Counted from the first letter of the stretch, positions 52,534 through 62,583 are shown. The stretch: DNA of 64,000 nucleotides from Chromobacterium rhizoryzae (GCF_020544465.1 NZ_CP066126.1:3596001-3660000), one strand, 5' to 3'. Notes: generated by a model not told the origin, from the letters alone. A program made the numbers and translations.

Positions 52534-53064
52534 TCACAAGGCCTCGTCAGCCAGCAAGCGCCTGGCGAACACCTCCACCGGCGTGTCCGGAATGAAGTCC
52601 AAACTCACCCTCCCCTCCACCGCGAAACCCAGTTTGCCCAGCACGCGCGCGGACCCGGCGTTGTCGGGGTGCACCAGGCCCACCAGCCTATCCAGCGCGT
52701 AGACGTCCCGCGCCAGACGCAGACAGGCGCGGCCGGACTCGGTGGCGAGGCCCAGGCCCCAGTACTCGGGCAGAAAGCGATAGCCCAGCTCCACCGCGTC
52801 CACCGCCGCCATGTATTTCAGACCGCTGAAGCCGATCACCTCGCCGCTGTCCTTCCACACGCAGGCCACTCGGCCGAAACCGTGTTTTTCGTAGTCCGCC
52901 AGCGGGCCGTCGCGCATCGCTTGCAAAGCCTGTTCGCGCGAGCCGAAGGGCGTATTGCCGACATAGCGGATGGCCTCGGCCACGGTGCCGAGCCGGTAAA
53001 AAGCGTCCAGGTCGTTTTCGTCGAAGGGCCGCAGAATCAGGCGGCCGGTATCCATGGCTTGCAT
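52534..53064 (-). CDS. GNAT-family N-acetyltransferase (RimJ/RimL type)
   Basis: This 176-residue enzyme has LILRPFDENDLDAFYRLG, GEVIGFSGLKYMAAVDAVEL, the acetyl-CoA loop region YWGLGLATESGRACLRLARD and HPDNAGSARVLGKLGFAVEG. The acceptor is unknown. It is a single gene. Confidence 0.87.
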   Translation of the reverse strand: MQAMDTGRLILRPFDENDLDAFYRLGTVAEAIRYVGNTPFGSREQALQAMRDGPLADYEKHGFGRVACVWKDSGEVIGFSGLKYMAAVDAVELGYRFLPEYWGLGLATESGRACLRLARDVYALDRLVGLVHPDNAGSARVLGKLGFAVEGRVSLDFIPDTPVEVFARRLLADEAL

Positions 53065-53228
53065 TGTTTATCCCCTTTGTTCCCCGTCTCATGACGATGG
53101 AAACAATTTGCCAGCAATCCCCCGTCCCCGCCAGATTTTTTGCGCCGCAACAAATCCGCGCGACAGCCGCGCCCGACAGATCAACTGATATACTGTCGCT
53201 TTGATTTTCCCCGCCGCAGAACCCCGCC

Positions 53229-54545
53229 ATGAACGATCTGTTTGCCAATGAACCGAAAAAACCGCTGGCTGAAGCGCTGCGTCCCGGCCGCCTCGACGAG
53301 GTGATCGGCCAGCGGCACCTGATCGGCCCCGGCAAGCCGCTGCGGCTGGCGGTGGAAGCGAGCACCCCGCACTCGATGATTCTGTGGGGCCCACCCGGCG
53401 TAGGCAAAACCACGCTGGCGCGCATACTCGCCGCCAGCTTCGACGCTGAATTCATCCCGCTGTCGGCGGTGTTCTCCGGCGTCAAGGACATCCGCGAGGC
53501 GGTGGAGCGCGCGCACGCCGCGCTGCAGCGCTCCGGCCGCCACACCATCTTGTTCGTCGACGAGGTGCACCGCTTCAACAAGAGCCAGCAGGACGCCTTC
53601 CTGCCCTTCGTCGAATCCGGCCTGCTGACCTTCATCGGCGCCACGACGGAAAACCCCTCTTTCGAGGTCAATTCCGCGCTCTTGTCCCGCGCCCAGGTCT
53701 ATGTGCTCAACAGCCTGGACGAGGAGGAGCTGCGCCAGTTGTTCGAACGCGCCGCCGCCAACGGCGCGCTGGAGGGGCTGAGCTTCGACGACGCCGCCAT
53801 CGACACCCTGACCGGCTACGCCGACGGCGACGCCCGCCGCTTCCTCAACCTGCTGGAACAGACCCGCACCGCCGCCTACGCGCGCAAGACCGGCCAGATA
53901 GACCGTGACTTCCTGTCCGAGGTGCTGACCGTCAACGCGCGCCGCTTCGACAAGGGCGGCGACGATTTCTACGACCAGATCTCCGCGCTGCACAAATCGG
54001 TGCGCGGCTCCAATCCGGACGCGGCGCTGTACTGGCTGACGCGGATGCTGGACGGCGGCGCCGACGCGCGCTATCTGGCGCGCCGGCTGGTGCGCATGGC
54101 CTGGGAGGACATCGGCCTGGCCGATCCGCGCGCGATGCAGATCGCCAACGACGCCGCCGCCACCTACGAGCGCCTGGGCAGCCCGGAAGGCGAACTTGCG
54201 CTGGCTCAAGCCGCGCTGTATTTGGCCGTGGCCGCCAAGAGCAACGCCGGCTACAAGGCGTATAATGAGGCCCGCGCCTTCATCAAGCAGGACAAATCCC
54301 GGCCGGTGCCGGTACACTTGCGCAATGCGCCCACTCGGCTGATGAAGGAGTTGGGCTACGGCCACGAATACCGTTACGCCCATGACGAACCCCATGCCTA
54401 CGCCGCCGGCGAGACCTATCTGCCGGAAGGATTGGAAGACATGCGCTGGTATCAGCCGACTCCGCGCGGACTGGAAAGCAAAATAAGGGACAAGCTGGAT
54501 TTCCTGCGTCAGCTCGACGACGACGCCCGGCAAGACTCCGAATAA
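53229..54545 (+). CDS. rarA: Replication-associated recombination protein A (AAA+ clamp-loader-like)
   Basis: This 438-residue RarA/MgsA/WRNIP1 protein has Walker A GPPGVGKTT (~residue 54), Walker B ILFVDEVHRF, sensor 1 IGATTENPSFEVNSALLSRA, an arginine-finger region and a C-terminal tetramerisation domain (MAWEDIGLADPRAMQIANDA, YLPEGLEDMRWYQPTPRGLE). It acts at stalled replication forks. serS follows 26 bp later, as in many proteobacteria. Confidence 0.95.
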   Translation: MNDLFANEPKKPLAEALRPGRLDEVIGQRHLIGPGKPLRLAVEASTPHSMILWGPPGVGKTTLARILAASFDAEFIPLSAVFSGVKDIREAVERAHAALQRSGRHTILFVDEVHRFNKSQQDAFLPFVESGLLTFIGATTENPSFEVNSALLSRAQVYVLNSLDEEELRQLFERAAANGALEGLSFDDAAIDTLTGYADGDARRFLNLLEQTRTAAYARKTGQIDRDFLSEVLTVNARRFDKGGDDFYDQISALHKSVRGSNPDAALYWLTRMLDGGADARYLARRLVRMAWEDIGLADPRAMQIANDAAATYERLGSPEGELALAQAALYLAVAAKSNAGYKAYNEARAFIKQDKSRPVPVHLRNAPTRLMKELGYGHEYRYAHDEPHAYAAGETYLPEGLEDMRWYQPTPRGLESKIRDKLDFLRQLDDDARQDSE

Positions 54546-54571
54546 GTGAAAGAAACAGGACCAACCTAACC

Positions 54572-55858
54572 ATGCTCGACATCAATCTGCTTCGCAACGA
54601 CATCGAAGCCGTCGCCGCCCGTCTGGCCGGCCGCGGCTATACCCTGGACACCGCAGCCTTCAACCAGCTGGAGTCCGAACGCAAATCCCTGCAAACCCGC
54701 ATGCAGGAACTGCAAGCCAAGCGCAACGCCTCCTCCAAGCAGATCGGCGTGGCCAAGGGCAAGGGCGAAGACGTGTCAGCCATCCTGGCCGAAGTGGCGA
54801 CGCTGGGCGACGAATTGAAAGCCGCCGAACAAGGTTTCGACGCGGTGCAAAAACAGCTGGACGCCTGGCTGATGTCCATCCCCAACCTGCCGCACGAATC
54901 GGTGCCGGCGGGCAAGGACGAAAACGACAATGTGGAAGTGCGCCGCGTGGGCGCGCCGCGCCAGTTCGACTTCGAAGTGAAAGACCATGTCGACGTGGGC
55001 GCGCCGCTGGGCCTGGATTTCGACACCGGCGCCAAGCTGTCCGGCGCGCGCTTCACCGTGCTCAAGGGCGACATCGCCCGGCTGCACCGCGCCATCGCCC
55101 AGTTCATGCTGAACACCCATACCGGCGATCACGGCTACGTCGAGCACTACACCCCCTACATCGTCAACGACAGCGCGCTGCTGGGCACCGGCCAACTGCC
55201 CAAGTTCGCCGAAGACATGTTCAAGGTGACCAAGGGCGGCGAAGAAGGCAATGTGGACCAGTACCTGATCTCCACCTCGGAAATCACCCTGACCAACACC
55301 GTCAGCAACAGCATCCTCAAGGCCGAGGAGCTGCCGCTGAAACTGACCGCGCACTCGCCCTGCTTCCGTTCGGAAGCCGGCAGCTACGGCCGCGACACCC
55401 GCGGCATGATCCGCCAGCACCAGTTCGACAAGGTGGAGATGGTGCGCATCGAGAAGCCGGAAGACTCCTACGCCGCGCTGGAAGACATGGTCGGCCACGC
55501 CGAGAACATCCTCAAGGCGCTGGAACTGCCCTACCGCGTGATCACGCTGTGCACCGGCGACATGGGCTTCGGCGCCGCCAAGACTTACGATCTGGAAGTC
55601 TGGCTGCCAGCGCAGAACACCTATCGCGAAATCTCCAGCTGCTCCAACTGCGAGGCCTTCCAGTCGCGCCGCATGATGGCGCGCTACAAGGACGAAAACG
55701 GCAAGAACCAGCTGGTGCACACGCTGAACGGCTCCGGCCTGGCGGTGGGCCGCACCCTGGTGGCGGTGCTGGAAAACTACCAGAACGCCGACGGCAGCGT
55801 GACCATTCCGGCCGTGCTGCGGCCTTACTTCGGCGGCCGCGACAAGATCGGCGGCTAA
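54572..55858 (+). CDS. serS: Seryl-tRNA synthetase
   Basis: This 428-residue class II synthetase has an N-terminal coiled-coil tRNA-binding arm (residues ~1-105, rich in Glu, Lys and Leu) and a catalytic core with LISTSEITLTN, SPCFRSEAGSYGRDTRGMIR (motif 2), EISSCSNCEAFQSRRMMARY and motif 3 NGSGLAVGRTLVAVLENYQN. The length is typical. Confidence 0.97.
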   Translation: MLDINLLRNDIEAVAARLAGRGYTLDTAAFNQLESERKSLQTRMQELQAKRNASSKQIGVAKGKGEDVSAILAEVATLGDELKAAEQGFDAVQKQLDAWLMSIPNLPHESVPAGKDENDNVEVRRVGAPRQFDFEVKDHVDVGAPLGLDFDTGAKLSGARFTVLKGDIARLHRAIAQFMLNTHTGDHGYVEHYTPYIVNDSALLGTGQLPKFAEDMFKVTKGGEEGNVDQYLISTSEITLTNTVSNSILKAEELPLKLTAHSPCFRSEAGSYGRDTRGMIRQHQFDKVEMVRIEKPEDSYAALEDMVGHAENILKALELPYRVITLCTGDMGFGAAKTYDLEVWLPAQNTYREISSCSNCEAFQSRRMMARYKDENGKNQLVHTLNGSGLAVGRTLVAVLENYQNADGSVTIPAVLRPYFGGRDKIGG

Positions 55859-55888
55859 GCCCCGGTTGACCCTCCGCCGCAGGAAGAC

Positions 55889-55915
55889 AACGGCGCCCGC
55901 CATGGGCGCCGTTTT
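55889..55915. terminator. Terminator after serS, shared with the convergent EAL gene
   Basis: Stem AACGGCGCCC / GGGCGCCGTT followed by TTT. It lies 31 bp after the serS stop and just before the end of the convergent gene. Confidence 0.85.
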
Positions 55916-58417
55916 TCATGCCCGCGCCGCCAACAACGCCTCGAATTCGGCTCGCGGCAGCGGCTTGCTGAACAGATAACCCTGTCCCAAACGGCAGCCC
56001 TGCTGCAACAGAAAGTCTCGCTGCGATTCCAGCTCCACCCCCTCGGCCACCAACTCCAGGCCCAGGCTGCGGCCGATGGAAATGATGGCGCGGGTGATGG
56101 CGGCGTCGTCGCCGTCATGGTGCAAATCCATGATGAAGGAGCGGTCTATCTTCAAGCCCTTGACCGGCAGCCGCTTCAAATAGGACAGCGAGGAATAGCC
56201 GGTGCCGAAATCGTCGATGGACAGATAGACGCCCAGCTCGCGCAGCCGCTGCAAGGCTTCCACCATGCCGCAGTCCTCATCCATCGCCACGCTCTCGGTG
56301 ATTTCCAGCTCCAGTTCGCCGCTATCCAGGCCATGCCGGCGCAGCGTGTGCGCCACCGTGTCGGCGAAGCTGCCGTACTTGAGCTGGCGGCCGGACACAT
56401 TGACCGCGATCCGCCCCGGGGTCAGGCCCTGTCTCCGCCACAGCGCCCAGTCCCGGCAAGCGGTGTCCAGCACCCATTCGCCCATCGGCACCATCAGCGA
56501 GCCGTCCTCGGCAATGGGGATGAACTTGGCCGGCGCCATCAGGCCCAGCTCAGGATGACGCCAACGCAGCAAGGCCTCGGCCCCCACCACCCGCCGCGTG
56601 GCCAATTCCACCTTGGGCTGATACCACACTTCCAGTTCTTCCTGCGCCAGCGCGCGGTGCAGGCTGTACTCCAGCTTCAGCCTCTCCATCGCCCGCGCGT
56701 TCATGTCCGAGGTGTAGAACTGGAAATTGTTCTTGCCGCGCTCCTTGGCCTGGTACATCGCCGAGTCCGCGTTCACCAACAGGGCGTCCGCGCTGACCCC
56801 GTCCTCCGGATACATGCTGATGCCTATGCTGGCCGAGATGAACAGTTCGTGGCCGGTCAGGCCGGACTGCTCGGTGACGCCGTCCAGCAGTTGCTGCGCC
56901 AGCGCCGCCACCTGGGTGACCCGTTCCACCGTCGGCAGCAAGAGGATGAACTCGTCGCCGGACAGCCTGGCCACGGTGGAGTGCGGCGGCGCGTGCTGCA
57001 ACAGCACCGAGGCGATGCGCACCAGCAATTCGTCGCCGGCGTGATGGCCCAGGGTGTCGTTGACCAGCTTGAAGCGGTCCAGATCGACGAACAACAAGGC
57101 GAACTGGACCTGGGTCGGCGGCGCCCGCTCTATCGCCTCCTGCAAGCGCTCCAGAAACAGCGTCCGGTTCGGCAAGCCGGTCAGCGCGTCGTGATTGGCC
57201 AGAAAATGCAGCCGCTCCTCGGACTGCTTGCGCTGGGTGATGTCGGAGAACACCGCCACGTAATGCAGGCATTCGCCGTCCGCGTCGCGGATGGCGGTAA
57301 TGCTCAGATGCTCGGTGTACAGCAAGCCGCCCTTACGGCGGTTGACCACCTCGCCTTGCCAGACTCCGCTCTCTTTCAGGCTTTGCCACAGTTTCTGGTA
57401 GAAATCCGCCGGCTGTCGGCCGGACTTGAGCAAGGCGGGCGTGCGGCCCAGCGCCTCCTGGCTGCTATAGCCGGTGATGCGGCTGAACGCCGGGTTCACC
57501 ATCTGGATCACCCCGTTGCCGTCGGTGATCAGAATGCCTTCCAGCGTCGATTCGAACACCTTGTCCGCCAGCAACAAGCTGCGCCGCGAATGCAGCAGCG
57601 CGTCGTCGCGCTCGCGCAAGGCGGAGTGCAATTCCTGCAGAAACTCCTGCTCCACCATCTGGATGATGTCGCGAAAACCCAGCAGCTGCAGCAGAACGCC
57701 GTCGGCGTCGTACACCGCCAGATGACGGATCTTGTGCTGCAGGATCAACTGCCTGGCCTGCAGCAGGCTGCTGCCGTCGCGCACGCCCAACAGCGGCCAG
57801 GAGCAGGCTTCGGCCAAGGTCGCCGGCGCGCGCCCCTCGGCCAGCAGCCGCAATAGGTCGCGCAGGGTCAGGATGCCGTAGTCGCCGTTGTCGAAGCGCA
57901 CCGCCAAGGCGGTGGCGCCCTGCAGCCGCATCAGGGCCAGCGCTTGCTCCGGCGAGTCCGCCGCCCCCAGCTGGCACAAGGGCGCCGCGCGGTCCGCCAC
58001 CACCCGCCGCACGCCCAGAAAGGATTCGCTGCCCTGACTCAATACGATATCGGTCAGCGACACCACGCCGCACGGCTTGCCGGCCTGTTCCACCAGCGCA
58101 TGCCGGATGCCGCGCTCGCGGAATAGCGCCACCGCCTCGCTCACCGGCAGGTCATGCGGCAGCACCACCAAGGGCGCGCTCATCGCGCCGCCCACCGGCC
58201 GCATGCCTGCCGCGCCGTCCAGCCGGTCCAGCGCCAGCGCGTCGGCCTCGGTCCAAATCCCCAGCGGCCGTCCCGCCTCATCCTGCACCACGATGGAGCC
58301 GCAGCCCGCCAGCAACATGCGCCGCGCCGCTTCCGCCAGCGGCGTATCCGCCGCGCACGCCAGGATGTCAGGGCTAGAGATTTCTTTTATACACTGTTTT
58401 AAGTAATACATTAACAA
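55916..58417 (-). CDS. CBS-PAS-GGDEF-EAL cyclic-di-GMP protein
   Basis: This 833-residue protein has two pairs of CBS domains (residues ~10-260; VLPHDLPVSEAVALFRERGI, HLAVYDADGVLLQLLGFRDI), a PAS/PAC sensor (~285-410, LEGILITDGNGVIQMVNPAF), a GGDEF domain with SGDEF in place of GGDEF (DLDRFKLVNDTLGHHAGDE; RLSGDEFILLL) and an EAL domain with EALLRW, VNVSGRQL, ITESVAMDED, SIDDFGTGYSS, KGLKIDRSF and VAEGVELESQ. The EAL metal and catalytic residues are present, so it is probably a phosphodiesterase. The altered GGDEF may sense GTP. CBS domains suggest adenine-nucleotide control. Confidence 0.92.
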   Translation of the reverse strand: MLMYYLKQCIKEISSPDILACAADTPLAEAARRMLLAGCGSIVVQDEAGRPLGIWTEADALALDRLDGAAGMRPVGGAMSAPLVVLPHDLPVSEAVALFRERGIRHALVEQAGKPCGVVSLTDIVLSQGSESFLGVRRVVADRAAPLCQLGAADSPEQALALMRLQGATALAVRFDNGDYGILTLRDLLRLLAEGRAPATLAEACSWPLLGVRDGSSLLQARQLILQHKIRHLAVYDADGVLLQLLGFRDIIQMVEQEFLQELHSALRERDDALLHSRRSLLLADKVFESTLEGILITDGNGVIQMVNPAFSRITGYSSQEALGRTPALLKSGRQPADFYQKLWQSLKESGVWQGEVVNRRKGGLLYTEHLSITAIRDADGECLHYVAVFSDITQRKQSEERLHFLANHDALTGLPNRTLFLERLQEAIERAPPTQVQFALLFVDLDRFKLVNDTLGHHAGDELLVRIASVLLQHAPPHSTVARLSGDEFILLLPTVERVTQVAALAQQLLDGVTEQSGLTGHELFISASIGISMYPEDGVSADALLVNADSAMYQAKERGKNNFQFYTSDMNARAMERLKLEYSLHRALAQEELEVWYQPKVELATRRVVGAEALLRWRHPELGLMAPAKFIPIAEDGSLMVPMGEWVLDTACRDWALWRRQGLTPGRIAVNVSGRQLKYGSFADTVAHTLRRHGLDSGELELEITESVAMDEDCGMVEALQRLRELGVYLSIDDFGTGYSSLSYLKRLPVKGLKIDRSFIMDLHHDGDDAAITRAIISIGRSLGLELVAEGVELESQRDFLLQQGCRLGQGYLFSKPLPRAEFEALLAARA

Positions 58418-58905
58418 TCCAAGCCGGGCTGTTCACGTAAAAATTCCAAATGGCATTATAACGATGCAAACCGCCGTCATGTAGTCGGATTGCAACAGCC
58501 CCGCCCCGCAGCGGCGTCGAGACCCGAGATCTCCGCTCCGCTCCCGCCCCGCTCTGCCGCAGCGCATTCCCTTTGCATTCAGTAAATCGTCAAATACTCA
58601 TATACATGATCTAGGACAAAGCGCGAGACCGGGGAGCGCTGCTAGGCTGGCAACAGAATCGGCGAATTTAAATTCGCCAAGGAAATGACAAAGGTATTGC
58701 GCATCGCAGCAAAACCTCTCAGAGCCTGTTGACGATCCCTCAAGCCGGAGCGGGACCAGGCGTTGCGGCGGAGACAGCGGAATGCATGCTTAGCACATCG
58801 GCATTCCCAACGCAGCACTCACCGCGCAGCGGATCGTGAACGGCCTCTCGGACTGGCGGCATTGCGCATGACCTGCCCTACCACCCACACAGCGACACAA
58901 GCACC
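58418..58905. other. Intergenic region upstream of hypF with a decayed element
   Basis: No gene. ATGATCTAGGACAA (58606-58619) is a partial FNR/Anr-type site (7 of 10). TAGGCT (58643-58648) lies at class II distance from it. A degenerate family A element occupies 58719-58850, directly before hypF. Confidence 0.4.
58719..58850. mobile_element. MITE-like element, family A, degenerate copy
   Basis: The left end is GAGCCTGTTGACGATC and the right end GGATCGTGAACGGCCTC. Flanks are TCA and TCG, not perfect repeats. The core still shows GCGTTGCGGCGGAGACAGCG and GAATGCATG. Confidence 0.55.
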
Positions 58906-61197
58906 ATGAGCCAACAACGCATCCACCTATCGGTTCAGGGCCGGGTTCAAGGCGTCGGCTTCCGTCCCTTCATCTGGCGCACGGCCAGCGAATGCGGCCT
59001 CACCGGCTTTGTCCGCAACAGCGGCGAAGGCGTGACGCTGGAACTGCAGGGCGAACCGCAGGCGCTGAGCGCCTTCCGGCAAGCGCTGCGAACCCGGCTG
59101 CCGCCGCTGGCGCACATCGACGCGCTGCAAGAACGCGACATCCCGCTGCGCGACGCCGAACAACGCTTTCAAATAGAAGAAAGCAGCGGCGCGGTCACCC
59201 ACGCCCGGCTGCCGGCCGACGTGGCCACCTGTCCGCGCTGCGTGGAGGAGTTGTTCACCCCCGGCGACCGCCGCTACCGCTTTCCCTTCATCAACTGCAC
59301 CGATTGCGGGCCGCGCTACACCGTCACCCACCGGCTGCCTTACGACCGCGCCAACACCAGCATGCTGGCCTTTCCGCTGTGCCCGGTCTGCCGCCAGGAA
59401 TACCTGGACCCGAACAGCCGCCGCTTTCACGCCGAGCCCACCGCCTGCCCGGTGTGCGGCCCCAAGCTGCAACTGACCGACCGCTTCGGCCAAAGCCTGA
59501 ACGGCGACCCCATCGTCGGCGCGGTGCAAATCCTCAATATGGGCCGCAGCATCGCAATGAAAGGCCTGGGCGGCTTCCATCTGGTCTGCGACGCGGCCAG
59601 CCCGGCGGCGGTGTCGCGGCTGCGCCAACTCAAGCATCGCCCCGGCAAACCGCTGGCCATCATGGCCTTGAACGTGGAATCCATCCGCGCGCTCTGCCAC
59701 GTCAGCGAGGAAGAAGCCGCCTGGCTGCAGCGCCCGGAACGCCCCATCGTGCTGTTGAACAAGAAGCCCGAAGCCGACCAGCTGCTGCCGGACATCGCCC
59801 CCGGCCTGTCCGCGCTGGGCGTGATGCTGCCCTACACCCCGCTGCAATGGCTGCTGTTCCACGAAGCGCTGGGCCGCCCGGGCGGCGCCAGCTGGCTGCG
59901 CCAGCCCTGCTCGCGGCTGTGGGTGATGAGCAGCGCCAATCTGTCCGGCGAGCCCATCGTCACCGGCAACCAGGAAGCGCGCGAGCGGCTGAACCAGGTC
60001 GCCGACGTCTTCCTGCTGCACAACCGCGCCATCGTCACCCGTTGCGACGACAGCGTGGTGTCGCTGGAACGGCGGCGGCCGCTGCTGTTCCGCCGCGCGC
60101 GCGGCTTCGTGCCGGACCCGGTGCCGCTGGCGCTGGACGGCCCGCCGGTGCTGGCGCTGGGCGCCTATATGAAGGCCACCGCCACCGTGCTGCGCGGCAA
60201 GGACGCCTTCGTGTCGCAATACATCGGCGCGCTCAACCATCCGCTGACCTGCGAAGCGCTGCAGCAGGCGGCCGACCATCTGCTCGACCTCACCGGCGTC
60301 GCCCCGCAGGCGGTAGCCTGCGATCTGGAAACCGGCACCTATTCCAGCCTGTTGGCCGAACACCTGTCCAAGCAATGGGAGGTGCCGCTGATCCGGGTCC
60401 AGCACCATCACGCCCACCTGGGCGCGGTGCTGGCCGAACACGGCGTGACCGAGCCGGCGCTGGGCCTGGCGCTGGACGGCTATGGCCTAGGCCACAACAA
60501 CGGCGCCTGGGGCGGTGAAATGATGCTGGTGGACGGCGACAGCTGCGAGCGCATCGGCCACATCTCGCCGCTGCCGCTGCCCGGCGTGGGACGCAGCCGG
60601 CTGCCGCCGTGGAAGCTGGCCGTGGCCTTGTGGCAAACCCTGGAACTGGGACCGCTGCCGCCGCGGCTGGCGGCCCAGCCCGGCGCCCAGCAATTGGAGA
60701 AGCAGCTCGCCATCCGCCGCGATTGCCAGGACAGCACCAGTCTGGGCCGCTGGTTCGGCGCCATCGCCGGCCTGACCCGCCAATGCGGGGTGGAAACCTT
60801 CGAAAGCGAAGCCGCGCAAAGACTGGAGGCTCAGGCCGGACCGGCCGAGCCGCTGGCCGGCGGCTGGCGCACCCGCGCCAATCTGCTGGACCTGATGCCG
60901 CTGGCGCGCCATCTTTGCGGGCTGGACGACGACCAGGCCATCGCCAGCCTGTGGCACGCCACGCTGGCCGCCGCGCTGGCGGACTGGGCGATCAAGGCGG
61001 CGCGCACCACCGGCACCCGCATCGTGGCGCTGGCCGGCGGCTGCTGCGGCAATCGCCAGTTGATGGCGCAACTGCTGCCGCTGCTGGAGCAGGCCGGCCT
61101 GCGTCCACTGACCGCGGAGCAGCTGCCGCCCAACGACGGCGGCCTGAGCCTGGGCCAGGCCTGGGTGGCGCGCCAGCGCCTGCTGCGCCGGAGCTGA
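58906..61197 (+). CDS. hypF: Carbamoyltransferase HypF (NiFe-hydrogenase maturation)
   Basis: This 763-residue protein makes the cyanide ligands of NiFe hydrogenase from carbamoyl phosphate. The order is acylphosphatase (~1-90, VQGVGFRPFIWRTASE), two zinc fingers (CPRCVEEL...CTDCGPRY and CPVCRQEY...CPVCGPKL), YrdC-like domain (~200-385) and Kae1-like C-terminal domain (VQHHHAHLGAVLAEHG, LALDGYGLGHNNGAWGGEM). The length is typical. No hydrogenase or other hyp genes are in the window, so it stands alone here. Confidence 0.94.
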   Translation: MSQQRIHLSVQGRVQGVGFRPFIWRTASECGLTGFVRNSGEGVTLELQGEPQALSAFRQALRTRLPPLAHIDALQERDIPLRDAEQRFQIEESSGAVTHARLPADVATCPRCVEELFTPGDRRYRFPFINCTDCGPRYTVTHRLPYDRANTSMLAFPLCPVCRQEYLDPNSRRFHAEPTACPVCGPKLQLTDRFGQSLNGDPIVGAVQILNMGRSIAMKGLGGFHLVCDAASPAAVSRLRQLKHRPGKPLAIMALNVESIRALCHVSEEEAAWLQRPERPIVLLNKKPEADQLLPDIAPGLSALGVMLPYTPLQWLLFHEALGRPGGASWLRQPCSRLWVMSSANLSGEPIVTGNQEARERLNQVADVFLLHNRAIVTRCDDSVVSLERRRPLLFRRARGFVPDPVPLALDGPPVLALGAYMKATATVLRGKDAFVSQYIGALNHPLTCEALQQAADHLLDLTGVAPQAVACDLETGTYSSLLAEHLSKQWEVPLIRVQHHHAHLGAVLAEHGVTEPALGLALDGYGLGHNNGAWGGEMMLVDGDSCERIGHISPLPLPGVGRSRLPPWKLAVALWQTLELGPLPPRLAAQPGAQQLEKQLAIRRDCQDSTSLGRWFGAIAGLTRQCGVETFESEAAQRLEAQAGPAEPLAGGWRTRANLLDLMPLARHLCGLDDDQAIASLWHATLAAALADWAIKAARTTGTRIVALAGGCCGNRQLMAQLLPLLEQAGLRPLTAEQLPPNDGGLSLGQAWVARQRLLRRS

Positions 61198-61205
61198 AAT
61201 GAAAA

Positions 61206-61232
61206 CGGCGCGTCGCCAGAAAGCGACGCGCC
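61206..61232. terminator. Terminator between hypF and rimO (convergent)
   Basis: Stem CGGCGCGTCGC / GCGACGCGCCG with loop CAGAAA. It lacks a strong T-run, so it may act as a structure rather than a classic terminator. Confidence 0.55.
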
Positions 61233-61257
61233 GCGTGGATCGGCTCTTGTCGGCGAA

Positions 61258-62583
61258 TCAGGACGACAGGCGCTCGCCCCACAGATCGTGCTCGCTGCAA
61301 TCGACGATCTTCACCGAATAGAACTCGCCCGCGCGCATGCCGGCGGCGTCCTCGACGAACACCAGGCCGTCTATCTCCGGCGCGTCCGCGTAGCTGCGGC
61401 AAATCGCCGTGCCTTCGTCGTCGATCTCGTCCACCAGCACCTGCATGGTCTGGCCGACGCGGCGCTCCAGGCGACGCGCGCTGATCTCTTCCTGCACCGC
61501 CATGAAACGCTCTTTGCGCGCCTCCTTCACCGCTTCCGGCACCGGGTTCGGCAAATCGTTGGCCGTGGCGCCTTCCACCGGCGAATAGGTGAAACAGCCT
61601 ACGCGGTCCAGTTCCGCCTCGCGGATAAAGCTCAGCAATTCTTCGAAGTCTTCTTCGGTCTCGCCGGGGAAACCGACGATGAAGGTGGAGCGGATCACCA
61701 GTTCCGGACAGATCTCGCGCCATTTCTTGATGCGCGCCAACACATTGTCGCTATTGGCCGGACGCTTCATCAGCTTCAGCACCTTCTGGCTGGCGTGCTG
61801 GAACGGGATATCCAGATAGGGCAGGATCTTGCCGTCGCGCATCAGCGGAATCACCTCGTCCACATGCGGATACGGGTAGACGTAATGCAGACGCACCCAA
61901 ATGCCGTGGCGGCCCAGTTCCTCGCACAGCTCGGTCATCCGGGTCTTCACCGGACGGCCGTTGTGGAAGCCCAGCTTGTACTTGGTGTCCACGCCGTAAG
62001 CCGAGGTGTCCTGCGAGATCACCAGGATTTCCTTGACCCCGGCCTTGGCCAGGTTCTCCGCTTCGCGCAGCACATCGTGAATCGGCCGGCTTTCCAGATC
62101 GCCGCGCATGGACGGGATGATGCAGAAGGTGCAGCGATGGTTGCAGCCTTCGGAAATCTTCAGATAGGCGTAATGCTTGGGCGTCAGCCGCACGCCGATG
62201 TCCGGCACCAGATCGACGAAGGGATCGTGAGGCTTGGGCAGATGCGCGTGCACCGCGCTCATCACCTCGTCGGTGGCGTGCGGGCCGGTCACGGCCAAGA
62301 CCGACGGATGCGCGTCGCGCACCACATCGCCCTTGGCCCCCAGACAGCCGGTGACGATGACCTTGCCGTTCTCGTTCAGGGCTTCGCCGATCGCGTCCAG
62401 GGACTCGGCCACGGCGGAATCGATGAAGCCGCAGGTGTTGACCACCACCAGGTCGGCGCCGGCGTAACTGCCGGAAATATCGTAGCCTTCGGCGCGAAGG
62501 CGGGTCAGGATCTGCTCGGAGTCGCTGGAGGCTTTGGGACAGCCCAGCGACACGAAGCCGATGCTTGGAATCTTGTCTGCCAT
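61258..62583 (-). CDS. rimO: Ribosomal protein S12 methylthiotransferase
   Basis: This 441-residue radical-SAM enzyme methylthiolates the S12 Asp. The N-terminal UPF0004 cysteines are Cys15, Cys51 and Cys80. The radical-SAM triad is Cys147, Cys151 and Cys154 in EGCNHRCTFCIIPSMRG. The C-terminal TRAM domain spans ~370-441. The start at 62583 (MADKIPSIGFVSLGCPKASS) is chosen by homology. Confidence 0.95.
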   Translation of the reverse strand: MADKIPSIGFVSLGCPKASSDSEQILTRLRAEGYDISGSYAGADLVVVNTCGFIDSAVAESLDAIGEALNENGKVIVTGCLGAKGDVVRDAHPSVLAVTGPHATDEVMSAVHAHLPKPHDPFVDLVPDIGVRLTPKHYAYLKISEGCNHRCTFCIIPSMRGDLESRPIHDVLREAENLAKAGVKEILVISQDTSAYGVDTKYKLGFHNGRPVKTRMTELCEELGRHGIWVRLHYVYPYPHVDEVIPLMRDGKILPYLDIPFQHASQKVLKLMKRPANSDNVLARIKKWREICPELVIRSTFIVGFPGETEEDFEELLSFIREAELDRVGCFTYSPVEGATANDLPNPVPEAVKEARKERFMAVQEEISARRLERRVGQTMQVLVDEIDDEGTAICRSYADAPEIDGLVFVEDAAGMRAGEFYSVKIVDCSEHDLWGERLSS

